A DNA stretch of 19,385 bases from an uncultured Parabacteroides sp. (GTDB lineage Bacteria > Bacteroidota > Bacteroidia > Bacteroidales > Tannerellaceae). The position numbers and the translations under genes are program-made. Under the pieces are notes generated by a model. It worked only from the letters and a program-made list of their open reading frames with translations, was not told the origin of the DNA and made no database searches. How positions within the stretch are numbered: the stretch's first letter is position 1; every line of letters begins with the position of its first letter. Of this stretch, positions 7,994-15,047 are shown piece by piece. Location: assembly GCA_937890135.1 (NCBI GenBank), contig CALBYC010000234.1, positions 1-19,385 of the forward strand, in the 5' to 3' direction.

Positions 7994-9484
7994 TTAATAG
8001 TTCTTCGTGCAAAGCGAGTTAAAGTCCGTCTCCATTTTCGGGATTTCCCATACCCAACCCTGCGCGTCCTTGTCCTTCTCGAGGAAGGTACAGAAAGCGA
8101 TCTTGAAATTGGAGCCTCGCTTGATGGGCAAATGCAGGCGTTTCAAGTCATAGAAACGGAAACCTTCGCCCCACAGTTCCACGCGGCGGCTGTTCATGAT
8201 TTCCTCGGCGAGCGCATCGCCCGTATTCCCCTTGGACACATAAGAGGGGTCGCGGGTCACTTGGAAACGGGTGAACACATCCTGCGCCTCGGCATATTTT
8301 CCCGCGCGGGCCAGGGCTTCCGCCTGGTTCAGGTATATTTCCGCCAAGCGCATGAAGGCGACGTCGCCCACGGCATTGGCCGTGGAACGGGCAGTGAACT
8401 TGCGGTTCTGGTAGACATTCTTGGCATAACTTGCCGCAGGGACTTCCGCTTCCCCGGTCGGATCCCACCAAGCGCGGCGCAAGTCCGTCTGGGACATCGT
8501 TTCGTAAGTTTCCGCATTGATGCACTTCACGCCCTGCCGGACGGAACTGGAATTGAAGTTCCAGGACATGTACGCATAGAAAGAATAAAAATAGACGGTC
8601 TTGTCGTCCGGGGTCATGGCAGCGTACATGGCTTCCTGCGTGTCCGAAGTGATATCGGCGAATCCGCAATTCAGCTGGTCGCCCGACATCAGTTTGCGCC
8701 CTTCCGCTTCTGCCAGCGCGATGGACTTCGCCGCATAATCCGCCGCGTTGTTATAATCTTGCTTGGCCAATGCCACACGGGACTTCAAGCCCCACGCCAC
8801 CATTTCGCTATAGTGGTTGACGTCATTCACCTGGATACCCGCCAACAGCGTGCAAGCCTCGTCGAGGTCCGCATTGATTTTGGCGTACACCTCTTCAACC
8901 GAACTGCGAGCCAGCTCTTCGGCAACGGGGTTGACACGGTAAGGGATACCGTCCTGCGTGTTCTCCTTGCCCGCCTCATAACGCTGGGCATAGAGCTGCA
9001 CCAAATTGAAATGGGCCCAAGCGCGGATGCACAACGCCTCCCCCTTGATCTGGTTGTACAAGGCCTGGTCGGTCATGGGGGCGCTCTCCAGCCCCACCAG
9101 GATCTTGTTGGCGTTCAGAATCCATTGATAATAGATTTGCCAGAACTTATAGTTATACCCGCTCGATTCGTTCATGTTGCACTGCCATCCCAAATAAGCC
9201 GCCTTCATCCATGCGTTGGTCTGCCAGTTGATGTCGTCGGCTTCGGTGTCACGGCTCATCATGAAACCAGGCTCGCCGCCGAGGCACTGGTATCCTGTTT
9301 CCTGCGAGACCATCTCCTTGTGAATCCCATTCAAAGCGATGTAAAGGTTCTCCAACGAGCTGTTGATCGTCGTTTCCCCCACAGCCGTAGACGGGGCAGT
9401 ATCCAGGTAATCGCTGGCGCAACCGGAGAGGGACACCATCCCAATCGCCGCCAATCCTAAAGTCATATTTTTAATCAATCTCAT
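7994..9484 (-). CDS. SusD/RagB-family outer-membrane lipoprotein (SusD2)
   Basis: A 496-residue lipoprotein, the expected lid of the SusC2 barrel. The signal peptide ends in lipobox LSGC (19-22), giving lipidation at Cys22, and CASDYLDTAPS is the usual start of the mature protein. The N-terminal SusD-like helical part includes GEALCIRAWAHFNLVQLYA (148-166). The C-terminal RagB/SusD domain includes FMRLAEIYLNQAEALARAGK (377-396) and RRVELWGEGFRFYDLKRL (433-450), which are strong family signatures. It belongs to a different SusD branch from SusD1, so the two systems are not a recent duplication. It starts 13 bases after the end of susC2, and the pair shares one promoter and one terminator. The gene is intact although its partner receptor is frameshifted, so in this sequence the lid may be made without its barrel. 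Confidence 0.94.
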   Translation of the reverse strand: MRLIKNMTLGLAAIGMVSLSGCASDYLDTAPSTAVGETTINSSLENLYIALNGIHKEMVSQETGYQCLGGEPGFMMSRDTEADDINWQTNAWMKAAYLGWQCNMNESSGYNYKFWQIYYQWILNANKILVGLESAPMTDQALYNQIKGEALCIRAWAHFNLVQLYAQRYEAGKENTQDGIPYRVNPVAEELARSSVEEVYAKINADLDEACTLLAGIQVNDVNHYSEMVAWGLKSRVALAKQDYNNAADYAAKSIALAEAEGRKLMSGDQLNCGFADITSDTQEAMYAAMTPDDKTVYFYSFYAYMSWNFNSSSVRQGVKCINAETYETMSQTDLRRAWWDPTGEAEVPAASYAKNVYQNRKFTARSTANAVGDVAFMRLAEIYLNQAEALARAGKYAEAQDVFTRFQVTRDPSYVSKGNTGDALAEEIMNSRRVELWGEGFRFYDLKRLHLPIKRGSNFKIAFCTFLEKDKDAQGWVWEIPKMETDFNSLCTKNY

Positions 9485-9497
9485 AATCGTCGAATTT

Positions 9498-12400
9498 TTA
9501 GAATGAAACGTTAAGTCCTAATGTAATGTTACGAGACGGCATGTACTCGTTGTAAGTGATGCCGGAGAAGTTTGCCATCGGGTTCAATCCCTGACGTGCC
9601 TTCAGCATGAACAGGTTCTCCATCGTCAGGTTCAGGCGCGCGCTCTTAAGCATCACTCTGCCCAACCATGATTTCGGCAGCTGATATCCCAAGGTAATCG
9701 ACCTGAGGTTTAGATAGTTCGAGCTGGTAAGCCAACGGGTCGAATAGCTCTGGCCGATGTTGGTCGAATGGGCCGCATTGTTGTCCACGCGGGGCACATC
9801 CGTGATATCGCCTGCCTGTTTCCACGCGTTCAGCAAGTCCGGGCTTTGCGCGTAACCGTATTCGCCTATGTCCATCATTTTGGCGTAATTGGTATCCAAA
9901 AGTTTCCCGCCCAGCTGGTAAGAGAACACAGCCGCCAGGTCGAAGCCCTTGTAGCTGGCCTTGATATTGAAGCCGCCGTACACTTTCGGGATGGACGAAC
10001 CGCTGTAGTCATATTTGGCATAAGAATAAGAGTTGGTCAATTCCTTGCCGTCCACGTTCACCACCGTCTTCTTGTATGCGTCGTACTGTTTCTGCGTGAT
10101 GTTGCCTTCCGCCGAGCCGATGTTTCCTTCGTTGTACTTGCTGTCGTCCGGGACATACAAGCCATCGCCCGTCTGGGGATCCACGCCGTACCACTGGCGA
10201 AGCCAGAAATCATAAATGGACCGGCCTTCCATCCACTTCTTGGAGCCGTTGACATACCCGTTCTCTTTCATCGTGGCGGGCAAGTTCGTGATCTTGTTCT
10301 TCACGAAAGTGGCATTGATGCCGAAAGACACGCTCCAGTCCTTGTTCTTGAACGCCCTGTAATCCAAATCGATTTCTACGCCGGAGTTGGAAACCTTTCC
10401 GATATTCTGTATGATGGAGGTCACGCCGACCGACCCCGGCTGGGAAACGTCGAACAGCAAGTCCTTGGAGTCTTTCTTGAAGTATTCGACAGAACCCGTC
10501 AACCGGTCGAACAAGCCGAACTCAAGGGCCACGTCGGTGGAGACCTGCGTTTCCCACTTCAAGTTGGAATTGGCAATCATCGTGAAGTAAGCGCCGGCTT
10601 CCATTCCGTTCTTGTATCCCAGTCCGTAGAGGGTCTGGTAAGGATAATAGTCTTGATAGCCGTCGCTGTCCAGGATGGCATCGTTACCTGTCTCGCCGTA
10701 AGAAGCGCGCAGCTTCAAGTTGTCCACCCAGTACAGGTCCTTCATGAACTCCTCTTCGCTGATTCTCCAGCTTGCGCCGAACGACCAGAAGTTACCCCAG
10801 CGGTTGTCTTTCGAGAAACGGGAGGAACCGTCGTGGCGGTAGGAAAGGGACGCATAGTATTTATGGCCATAGTCATAGTTTACACGGGCGAAATAACCTT
10901 CCTTCTTGTATTGGTCAGTATATGAGCTAAGCGAACTGATGTTCACGAAATTGCCGAACTCGTACATGTCTGCTACGGTTTCCTGCGTCTTCATGCCGTA
11001 CAGGTACTCGTATTTATAGGAATAGTTCTCATGTCCCAGCAACACGTCGAAGTTGTGGTTGCCTATGGATTTGTTATAAGTGATCAACTGGTTGAACGTC
11101 TGCGTCAACGCGCGGGTGGATGTCTGGTTCAAACGTCCCGGGCCCGCCGTACCGTCGCCCACGTAAGGATTTTCATACACCTTGGCGCGGTAATCGATGT
11201 TGTTGATGGAGTAATTGACCGTAAGGTTCAATCCTTCGATCGGGGTCAAAGTGAGGTAGGTATGCCCCGTCTGGTTGGCACGCACCAACTCACGATGGTT
11301 CAACATGGTCTCCGCCACCGCGTCACGCCCGTTGTTCGACAGGCGCGTCCCCTCATAGTCATAGACATAGTCGGCGGGGTTGGTCGTAACGTTGCCTTTG
11401 GCATCCAGATAAGCGCCCGTCTCCAAATCATGCTTGTGGACAGGATAAATGGGAGCCATCGTACGGATGAAACGAGTCAAGTTGCTATATGAAGACGTGT
11501 TGCTCTGCGTCGAAGTCGAATAGTTGGACTCCGTGCGGGTGAAGCCCAGGTTCAAACCCGTCTTGAACCATTTGGCAGGGTACACGTTGTAATTCAAGCG
11601 GCCGGAATAACGTTCAAAGTCGGTCTTGATCATGTAACCGTCGTCCTTCAAATACCCGATGGACGCATATGTGTCGCTCTTTTCCGTTTTCGTGTCATAG
11701 CTCAGGTTGTATTCCTGGCGGTAGCCTGTCTTGAAGGCGGCGTCTTCCCAGTCCAGATCGTCTCCCCACTTCAACGCCTGGGCGGCGGAGGACAACCTGC
11801 CGTCCGTCCCGACGATGGCGTCGTCAGCCACGCCGGCGAAAGGATTATACTTTAATACCCCCCCCTATCTCGGCAGAAGCCAGAGAGGCAGCCGTCGCGG
11901 CATCCTTGCCGGAGGAGATGTAAGAGTTCTTCAACATTTCCCACTGCAACGGGTAGTAGTCATAAATCCCCACCTTTTTATAATCGTTGTATGCCCGTTT
12001 CGACCAACCTTGGTTGATAGTCAGGCTGACGCCCGTGCCACCGGTCCCCTTGCCTTTCTTCGTCGTGATCAAGATGACACCGTTGCCGGCGCTTGAACCA
12101 TACAAGGAGGTGGAAGCGGCATCTTTCAAGACAGTCATGGACTCGATGTCGGCGGGGTTGATATCGCCTATGCTACCATTATATATAGTACCGTCCACCA
12201 CATACAAGGGGGCGTTGGAAGCATTGACCGACCCGAAGCCGCGGATACGCACCGAAGAAGACTCGCCCGGCTGTCCGGTGGCGGCTGTCACCTGCACGCC
12301 GGAAGCGTTTCCTTCCAAGGCAGCCGTGACGTTGGTGATGGCGCGCTTCTCGATCGACTGCGAGCCCAAGGTGGAAGCAGCTCCGGTGAAAGAGGATTTC

Positions 12401-12744
12401 TTCTGCGTGCCGTAAGCCACGACAACCACCTCGTCAATCATCTCGGAATTGCTGTGCAAAACGACTTTCTGCATACCGGACTTTATCGGCATTTCATGCG
12501 TTTTCATGCCCACATACGATATGACCAACGTTTTCGCACCGGCGGGGACACCCTCGATGCGATACTGCCCGTCCATGCCGGTGACCGTCCCGATGGTGGT
12601 ACCTTTCACGAGGACAGAAGCCCCGATAATCGGCTCGTTGTCATCTTCCGAAACCACTATGCCCGAGACAGTGGATGTCTGGGCGCATACTATCCCCACA
12701 CTCAGGAAAAAGCATGCCAATAGCATTAGTAACCTTTCTTTCAT
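9498..12744 (-). pseudogene. Frameshifted SusC/RagA-family TonB-dependent transporter (SusC2)
   Basis: The first segment starts at ATG 12744 (upstream in-frame Met at 12783; 12744 is preferred because MKERLLMLLACFFLSVG gives a clean signal peptide). It runs 299 codons to TAA 11845-11847 and contains the signal peptide (1-20), a carboxypeptidase-D-like domain (about 24-95), a TonB-box-like DEVVVVA (104-110) and the plug with DINPADIESMTVLKDAAS. The barrel continues in another frame down to 9498, with the usual terminal Phe (NVSF). The two frames meet at eight G (11858-11865). With seven G the frame reads on through GGVLKYNPFAGVADD, giving one receptor of 1081 residues with no other defect. As read, the product lacks almost the whole barrel and cannot function. 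This may be a phase-variable OFF state, a real mutation, or a sequencing error in the homopolymer. Confidence 0.9.
11858..11865 (-). repeat. Homopolymer tract of eight G inside susC2
   Basis: Eight C on the plus strand (G on the coding strand) at the exact point where the two susC2 frames meet, at codons 294-296 of the ATG-12744 protein. Removing one base restores the reading frame. It is the longest G/C run I noticed in the window; the next is a run of seven in the GHL10 gene (13489-13495), which is in frame. Confidence 0.92.
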
Positions 12745-12840
12745 AAATTCACTACTTTTAGTTAATACTCTTGATTGATTCATTCAAACAAATCATCATA
12801 AACAAGCCATGCGTTTTTCCCGCTTTATAATGATTTTTGA

Positions 12841-12872
12841 CAAATGTACGAAAAGGAAATGACATATCACAA
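12841..12872 (-). promoter_or_regulatory. Predicted Bacteroides-type promoter of susC2-susD2
   Basis: On the minus strand TACATTTG (complement of 12841-12848) matches TAnnTTTG exactly. TTG (complement of 12870-12872) lies 21 bases upstream. The start of transcription would be near 12834, about 90 bases before ATG 12744. Confidence 0.65.
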
Positions 12873-12948
12873 CAAAAAACAAACAAATTTAACATTTGCG
12901 CAAGCAACGGTTTCCAAATGATGGCTGCCAAGGATTACGACCTCCCAC

Positions 12949-12986
12949 AAAAAAGGTTGCATCCTTTCCGGGAAAAGGACGCATCC
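12949..12986 (-). terminator. Intrinsic terminator of the GHL10 gene
   Basis: On the minus strand a stem of 12 pairs with one mismatch and one G-U pair (12955-12967 with 12974-12986) closes a 6-base loop and is followed by six T (complement of A 12949-12954). It lies about 70 bases after the stop codon of the gene at 13055-14533 and before the susC2 promoter, so the two units are transcribed separately. Confidence 0.8.
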
Positions 12987-13054
12987 GTTCCCTCGAACGG
13001 CCGCAGCCATTCATGCCGGGAGTGCCCGGGCAAACGGCAGAGCCGCCCGGAGCT

Positions 13055-14533
13055 TCATTTCACGAAGTCGGACAAATAATAGAAGGTTTCCCGGGAAGGG
13101 AGGCTTTCGATGTGGTAACGGGTGGAAGAGGTGACGGCAAACGTATAGCCCGCCTCCTGCCCTTCCGGCACGGTGATGAACAATTCGTTGCCGTGGCAGC
13201 ATGTGGCCAGGATGTTTTTCGGATCCCCGAGGTCCAGGGTGTCTTTCGTCGTGCAATAAACCGTATAGGTCAAGTCCCGCGTTTCGGCGGCCGGTTTGTC
13301 CCAGCTCAGCCGCAGCTCGTCCCCCTTGCGCTCCACCCTGATTTCCCGGGGGGCACGGGGCACGGAGTCGTCCAGCCATTTCAGGGGCGGCAGCTGGGCC
13401 GGATAAAGATAATAATGTTTTTTCAATTCGTCGTATATCCCTTTTTCGTTGGAAAGGATGTTGCCGGCACGGAAGAAAGCGCATCCCGCCCCCCCGTAAT
13501 AGCGGCTGTAGTCGATCTGGTCCGTCAAATCGTTCAACGACCAGTCCGCCTCCCCTTTCGTCAAGCGGTAGGCCCCCAGCCCGGGGACGACCAGCCTGCC
13601 GTTGCTGTTCGCCACCCAATTGTCCACGAACGGGAAAAAGTTCTTGTGGAGGTAATACATCATCGGCAGGATCATGTCCTGCTTGCCGGCACGGAACCAC
13701 TGGCACGGATCCTGGAAAACGCTCTCGTAGGCAGTCCACCCGGCATCCGGCACCTCGGGGATCCGGCTGTATTTGCCCAGAGGGGAACTGCTCACCTGCA
13801 CCCAGGGCTTCATGGCCTTCACGGCGTCGTAGATCCGCGCGACCATTTTATTGATGTTGTCCCTGCGCCAGTCGTCCAGCTTGTTTTTCTCGCCATACCG
13901 CCGGAACGCTTTCTTGTCCGGGAAACTCTTGGCCTTTTCGGGATAACGGATGTAGTCGAAATGTATGCCGTCGATGTCGTAGTTTCCCACGATCTCCCGC
14001 ACAAGGGACAAGATATAGTCGGACGTGCCCGGCACGCCGGGGTCCAGGAACCACTCGCCGTTATGCTTCCTGCACAACTGCGGCATCCGCTTCACCACCG
14101 ACTGCCTGCCCAACATCCGGACATGCTCCTCCTTGCCCAAGGGGAAGGTCACGAACCAGGCATGGCACTCCATCCCCCGCTTGTGGCACTCCTCGACGGC
14201 AAAAGCCAAGGGGTCGTAGCCCGGCGAGCCGCCCTCTTTCCCCGTGAACACATAAGAAAAAGGCTCGATGGCGGAACGGTAGGCCACGTCGCCGCGCAAC
14301 CGCGCCTGAAAAAAAACCGTGTTGAAGTTCGCCTCCTGCAACTTGTCCAACATCCCGCACAACGCCTGGCGTTGCCGTTCCCGGGAGGATTCGGAAGTCG
14401 CGGCGGCACGAGGCCAATCCAGGCCATACACCGTGGCCAGCCACACGGCACGTATTTCCGTTTTCAACGGTCTCACAGCGATTGCCTCAGGCGCAAACAG
14501 GCAAATAAGCAAAAAAAGAACGATTTTCTTCAT
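13055..14533 (-). CDS. Secreted GHL10-family (DUF187) glycoside hydrolase with FN3-like module
   Basis: A 492-residue exported protein. Residues 1-19 form a Sec signal peptide without a lipobox (PEAIA-V). Residues about 25-350 form a TIM-barrel of the GHL10 family: EIRAVWLATVYGLDWP (26-41), ANFNTVFFQARLRGD (68-82), GYDPLAFAVEECHKRGMECHAW (within 105-126), DIDGIHFDYIRYP (186-198, with acidic Asp193 a candidate catalytic residue) and DMILPMMYY (286-294). A fibronectin-III-like beta module occupies about 392-475. The characterised E. coli relative DigH (YddW) cleaves the glycan of peptidoglycan stripped of stem peptides, so a cell-wall role is plausible; the substrate here is inferred, not shown. 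It is its own transcription unit, divergent from the leu operon. A run of seven G at 13489-13495 is in frame, so the gene is intact. Confidence 0.88.
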   Translation of the reverse strand: MKKIVLFLLICLFAPEAIAVRPLKTEIRAVWLATVYGLDWPRAAATSESSRERQRQALCGMLDKLQEANFNTVFFQARLRGDVAYRSAIEPFSYVFTGKEGGSPGYDPLAFAVEECHKRGMECHAWFVTFPLGKEEHVRMLGRQSVVKRMPQLCRKHNGEWFLDPGVPGTSDYILSLVREIVGNYDIDGIHFDYIRYPEKAKSFPDKKAFRRYGEKNKLDDWRRDNINKMVARIYDAVKAMKPWVQVSSSPLGKYSRIPEVPDAGWTAYESVFQDPCQWFRAGKQDMILPMMYYLHKNFFPFVDNWVANSNGRLVVPGLGAYRLTKGEADWSLNDLTDQIDYSRYYGGAGCAFFRAGNILSNEKGIYDELKKHYYLYPAQLPPLKWLDDSVPRAPREIRVERKGDELRLSWDKPAAETRDLTYTVYCTTKDTLDLGDPKNILATCCHGNELFITVPEGQEAGYTFAVTSSTRYHIESLPSRETFYYLSDFVK

Positions 14534-14553
14534 CTTAAATTAGTTGTTCGCCG

Positions 14554-14561
14554 CAAAAGTA
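14554..14561 (-). promoter_or_regulatory. Predicted -7 element of the GHL10 gene
   Basis: Minus-strand TACTTTTG matches TAnnTTTG exactly. No good -33 element is seen at the usual distance. The start site would be near 14547, leaving an untranslated leader of only about 14 bases before ATG 14533. Confidence 0.5.
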
Positions 14562-14803
14562 CGAATAAATATCAAGACGGAGAAAACCCACCTCCTTTTC
14601 ATCCAATCCATCCCTCCTCCGGGCGGCCGAGCCGAGCGCGCCAAAGACCTTCCGCCAGGCCGCTCCCGTTCGTTTCATCCGAGAATGCCGCCCCGCATTG
14701 TAAATTTCAGCACAAACCGCTCATCCATGTTTGAATTTCATCCAAAATTCCCCGTCATAGTTACGGTTTGTAATTTTTTTCAAGAAAAAAAGAAGAAACA
14801 ATC

Positions 14804-14833
14804 TTTGAAATTCCAGAAAACAGCGTATCTTTG
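14804..14833 (+). promoter_or_regulatory. Predicted Bacteroides-type promoter of the leu operon
   Basis: TTTG (14804-14807) and TATCTTTG (14826-14833) match the -33 and -7 consensus with an 18-base gap. Transcription would start near 14840, about 18 bases before the leader-peptide ATG and about 208 bases before leuA. Confidence 0.72.
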
Positions 14834-14857
14834 CAGCGGTAAAAAAGAAAAGACAAA

Positions 14858-14935
14858 ATGTTGCAGGATTCACGAAACATCCGATTGCAGGCTTTGGCCA
14901 TTATTATTCTATCCCGGTGCCAGGATGGGAAGTGA
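14858..14935 (+). CDS. Leu/Ile-rich leader peptide of the leu operon (25 codons)
   Basis: A 25-residue open frame from ATG 14858 to TGA 14933-14935, just after the predicted start of transcription. It holds four Leu and four Ile codons, densest in LQALAIIIL (14885-14911), where three ATT codons and a CTA come together just before a small hairpin (14911-14926). The stop codon lies inside the RNA arm (14928-14941) that can pair with the terminator before leuA. The expected role is not the peptide itself but ribosome position: stalling at Leu or Ile codons when the charged tRNA is scarce frees that arm. No Shine-Dalgarno sequence is visible, which is normal in this phylum. It is too short for domain evidence, and the call rests on codon content, position and RNA pairing. 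Confidence 0.78.
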   Translation: MLQDSRNIRLQALAIIILSRCQDGK

Positions 14936-15004
14936 GACGGGTGCGTGACGCTGCAATGAATGACGAATAATAGGAAAGCCTTTCTTACTTCCGGGTGAGA
15001 AAGG
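14898..15004 (+). promoter_or_regulatory. Transcription attenuator with mutually exclusive RNA stems before leuA
   Basis: Antiterminator: 14928-14941 can pair with 14979-14992 over 14 positions (11 Watson-Crick, two G-U, one C-T mismatch). This takes up the 5' arm of the terminator. Competing stem: TATTATTC in the Ile codons (14902-14909) is fully complementary to GAATAATA (14965-14972), extended by CC/GG past a 2-base bulge. It encloses the antiterminator arm, cannot coexist with the antiterminator in a simple fold, and is compatible with the terminator. A small hairpin (14911-14926) follows the Leu/Ile codons and could act as a pause. A ribosome finishing the peptide covers the arm at its stop codon, favouring termination; a stalled one exposes it, favouring read-through into leuA. 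The pairing is read by eye, and energies were not computed. Confidence 0.78.
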
Positions 15005-15011
15005 TTTTTTT
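14979..15011 (+). terminator. Attenuator terminator before leuA
   Basis: A 10-bp stem CCTTTCTTAC/GTGAGAAAGG (14979-14988 with 14995-15004, one G-U) with loop TTCCGG, followed by seven T (15005-15011). It lies 43 bases after the leader-peptide stop and 36 bases before the leuA ATG, inside the operon leader, so it must be regulated or leaky for leuA to be expressed. Confidence 0.9.
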
Positions 15012-15047
15012 ATAATCAGCCATCGACAACAAAACAAACAAGAATAT

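Larger units (their letters stand above)
14534..14857. other. Divergent intergenic region between GHL10 gene and leu leader
   Basis: It carries the GHL10 promoter at one end and the leu promoter at the other. The middle (about 14580-14790) has a GC-rich part followed by AT-rich sequence with repeated CATCC words. I see no gene, strong hairpin or known operator there. A 134-codon plus-strand open frame across it overlaps the leu promoter and leader, and looks like chance. Confidence 0.5.

Noticed and set aside
7976..9460. 494-codon plus-strand open frame
   Set aside because: It is an antisense shadow of susD2, which has a lipobox and clear SusD motifs on the minus strand; long antisense frames are common in GC-rich codon-biased genes.
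11845..11868. Programmed ribosomal frameshifting in susC2
   Set aside because: Reaching the downstream frame would need a +1 shift on a G run with no recognisable stimulatory element; simple tract-length change explains it better. Transcriptional slippage remains possible but unsupported.
12896..14734. 612-codon plus-strand open frame
   Set aside because: Antisense to the GHL10 gene and both its intergenic flanks, including its terminator and promoter; low-complexity composition and no recognisable domain.
14544..14948. 134-codon plus-strand open frame before leuA
   Set aside because: It runs through the predicted leu promoter and out of frame across the leader peptide; composition is that of intergenic DNA.
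14858..15011. Metabolite riboswitch or T-box as the leu regulator
   Set aside because: No T-box sequence or conserved aptamer is visible, whereas a Leu/Ile-rich peptide with matching alternative stems is.
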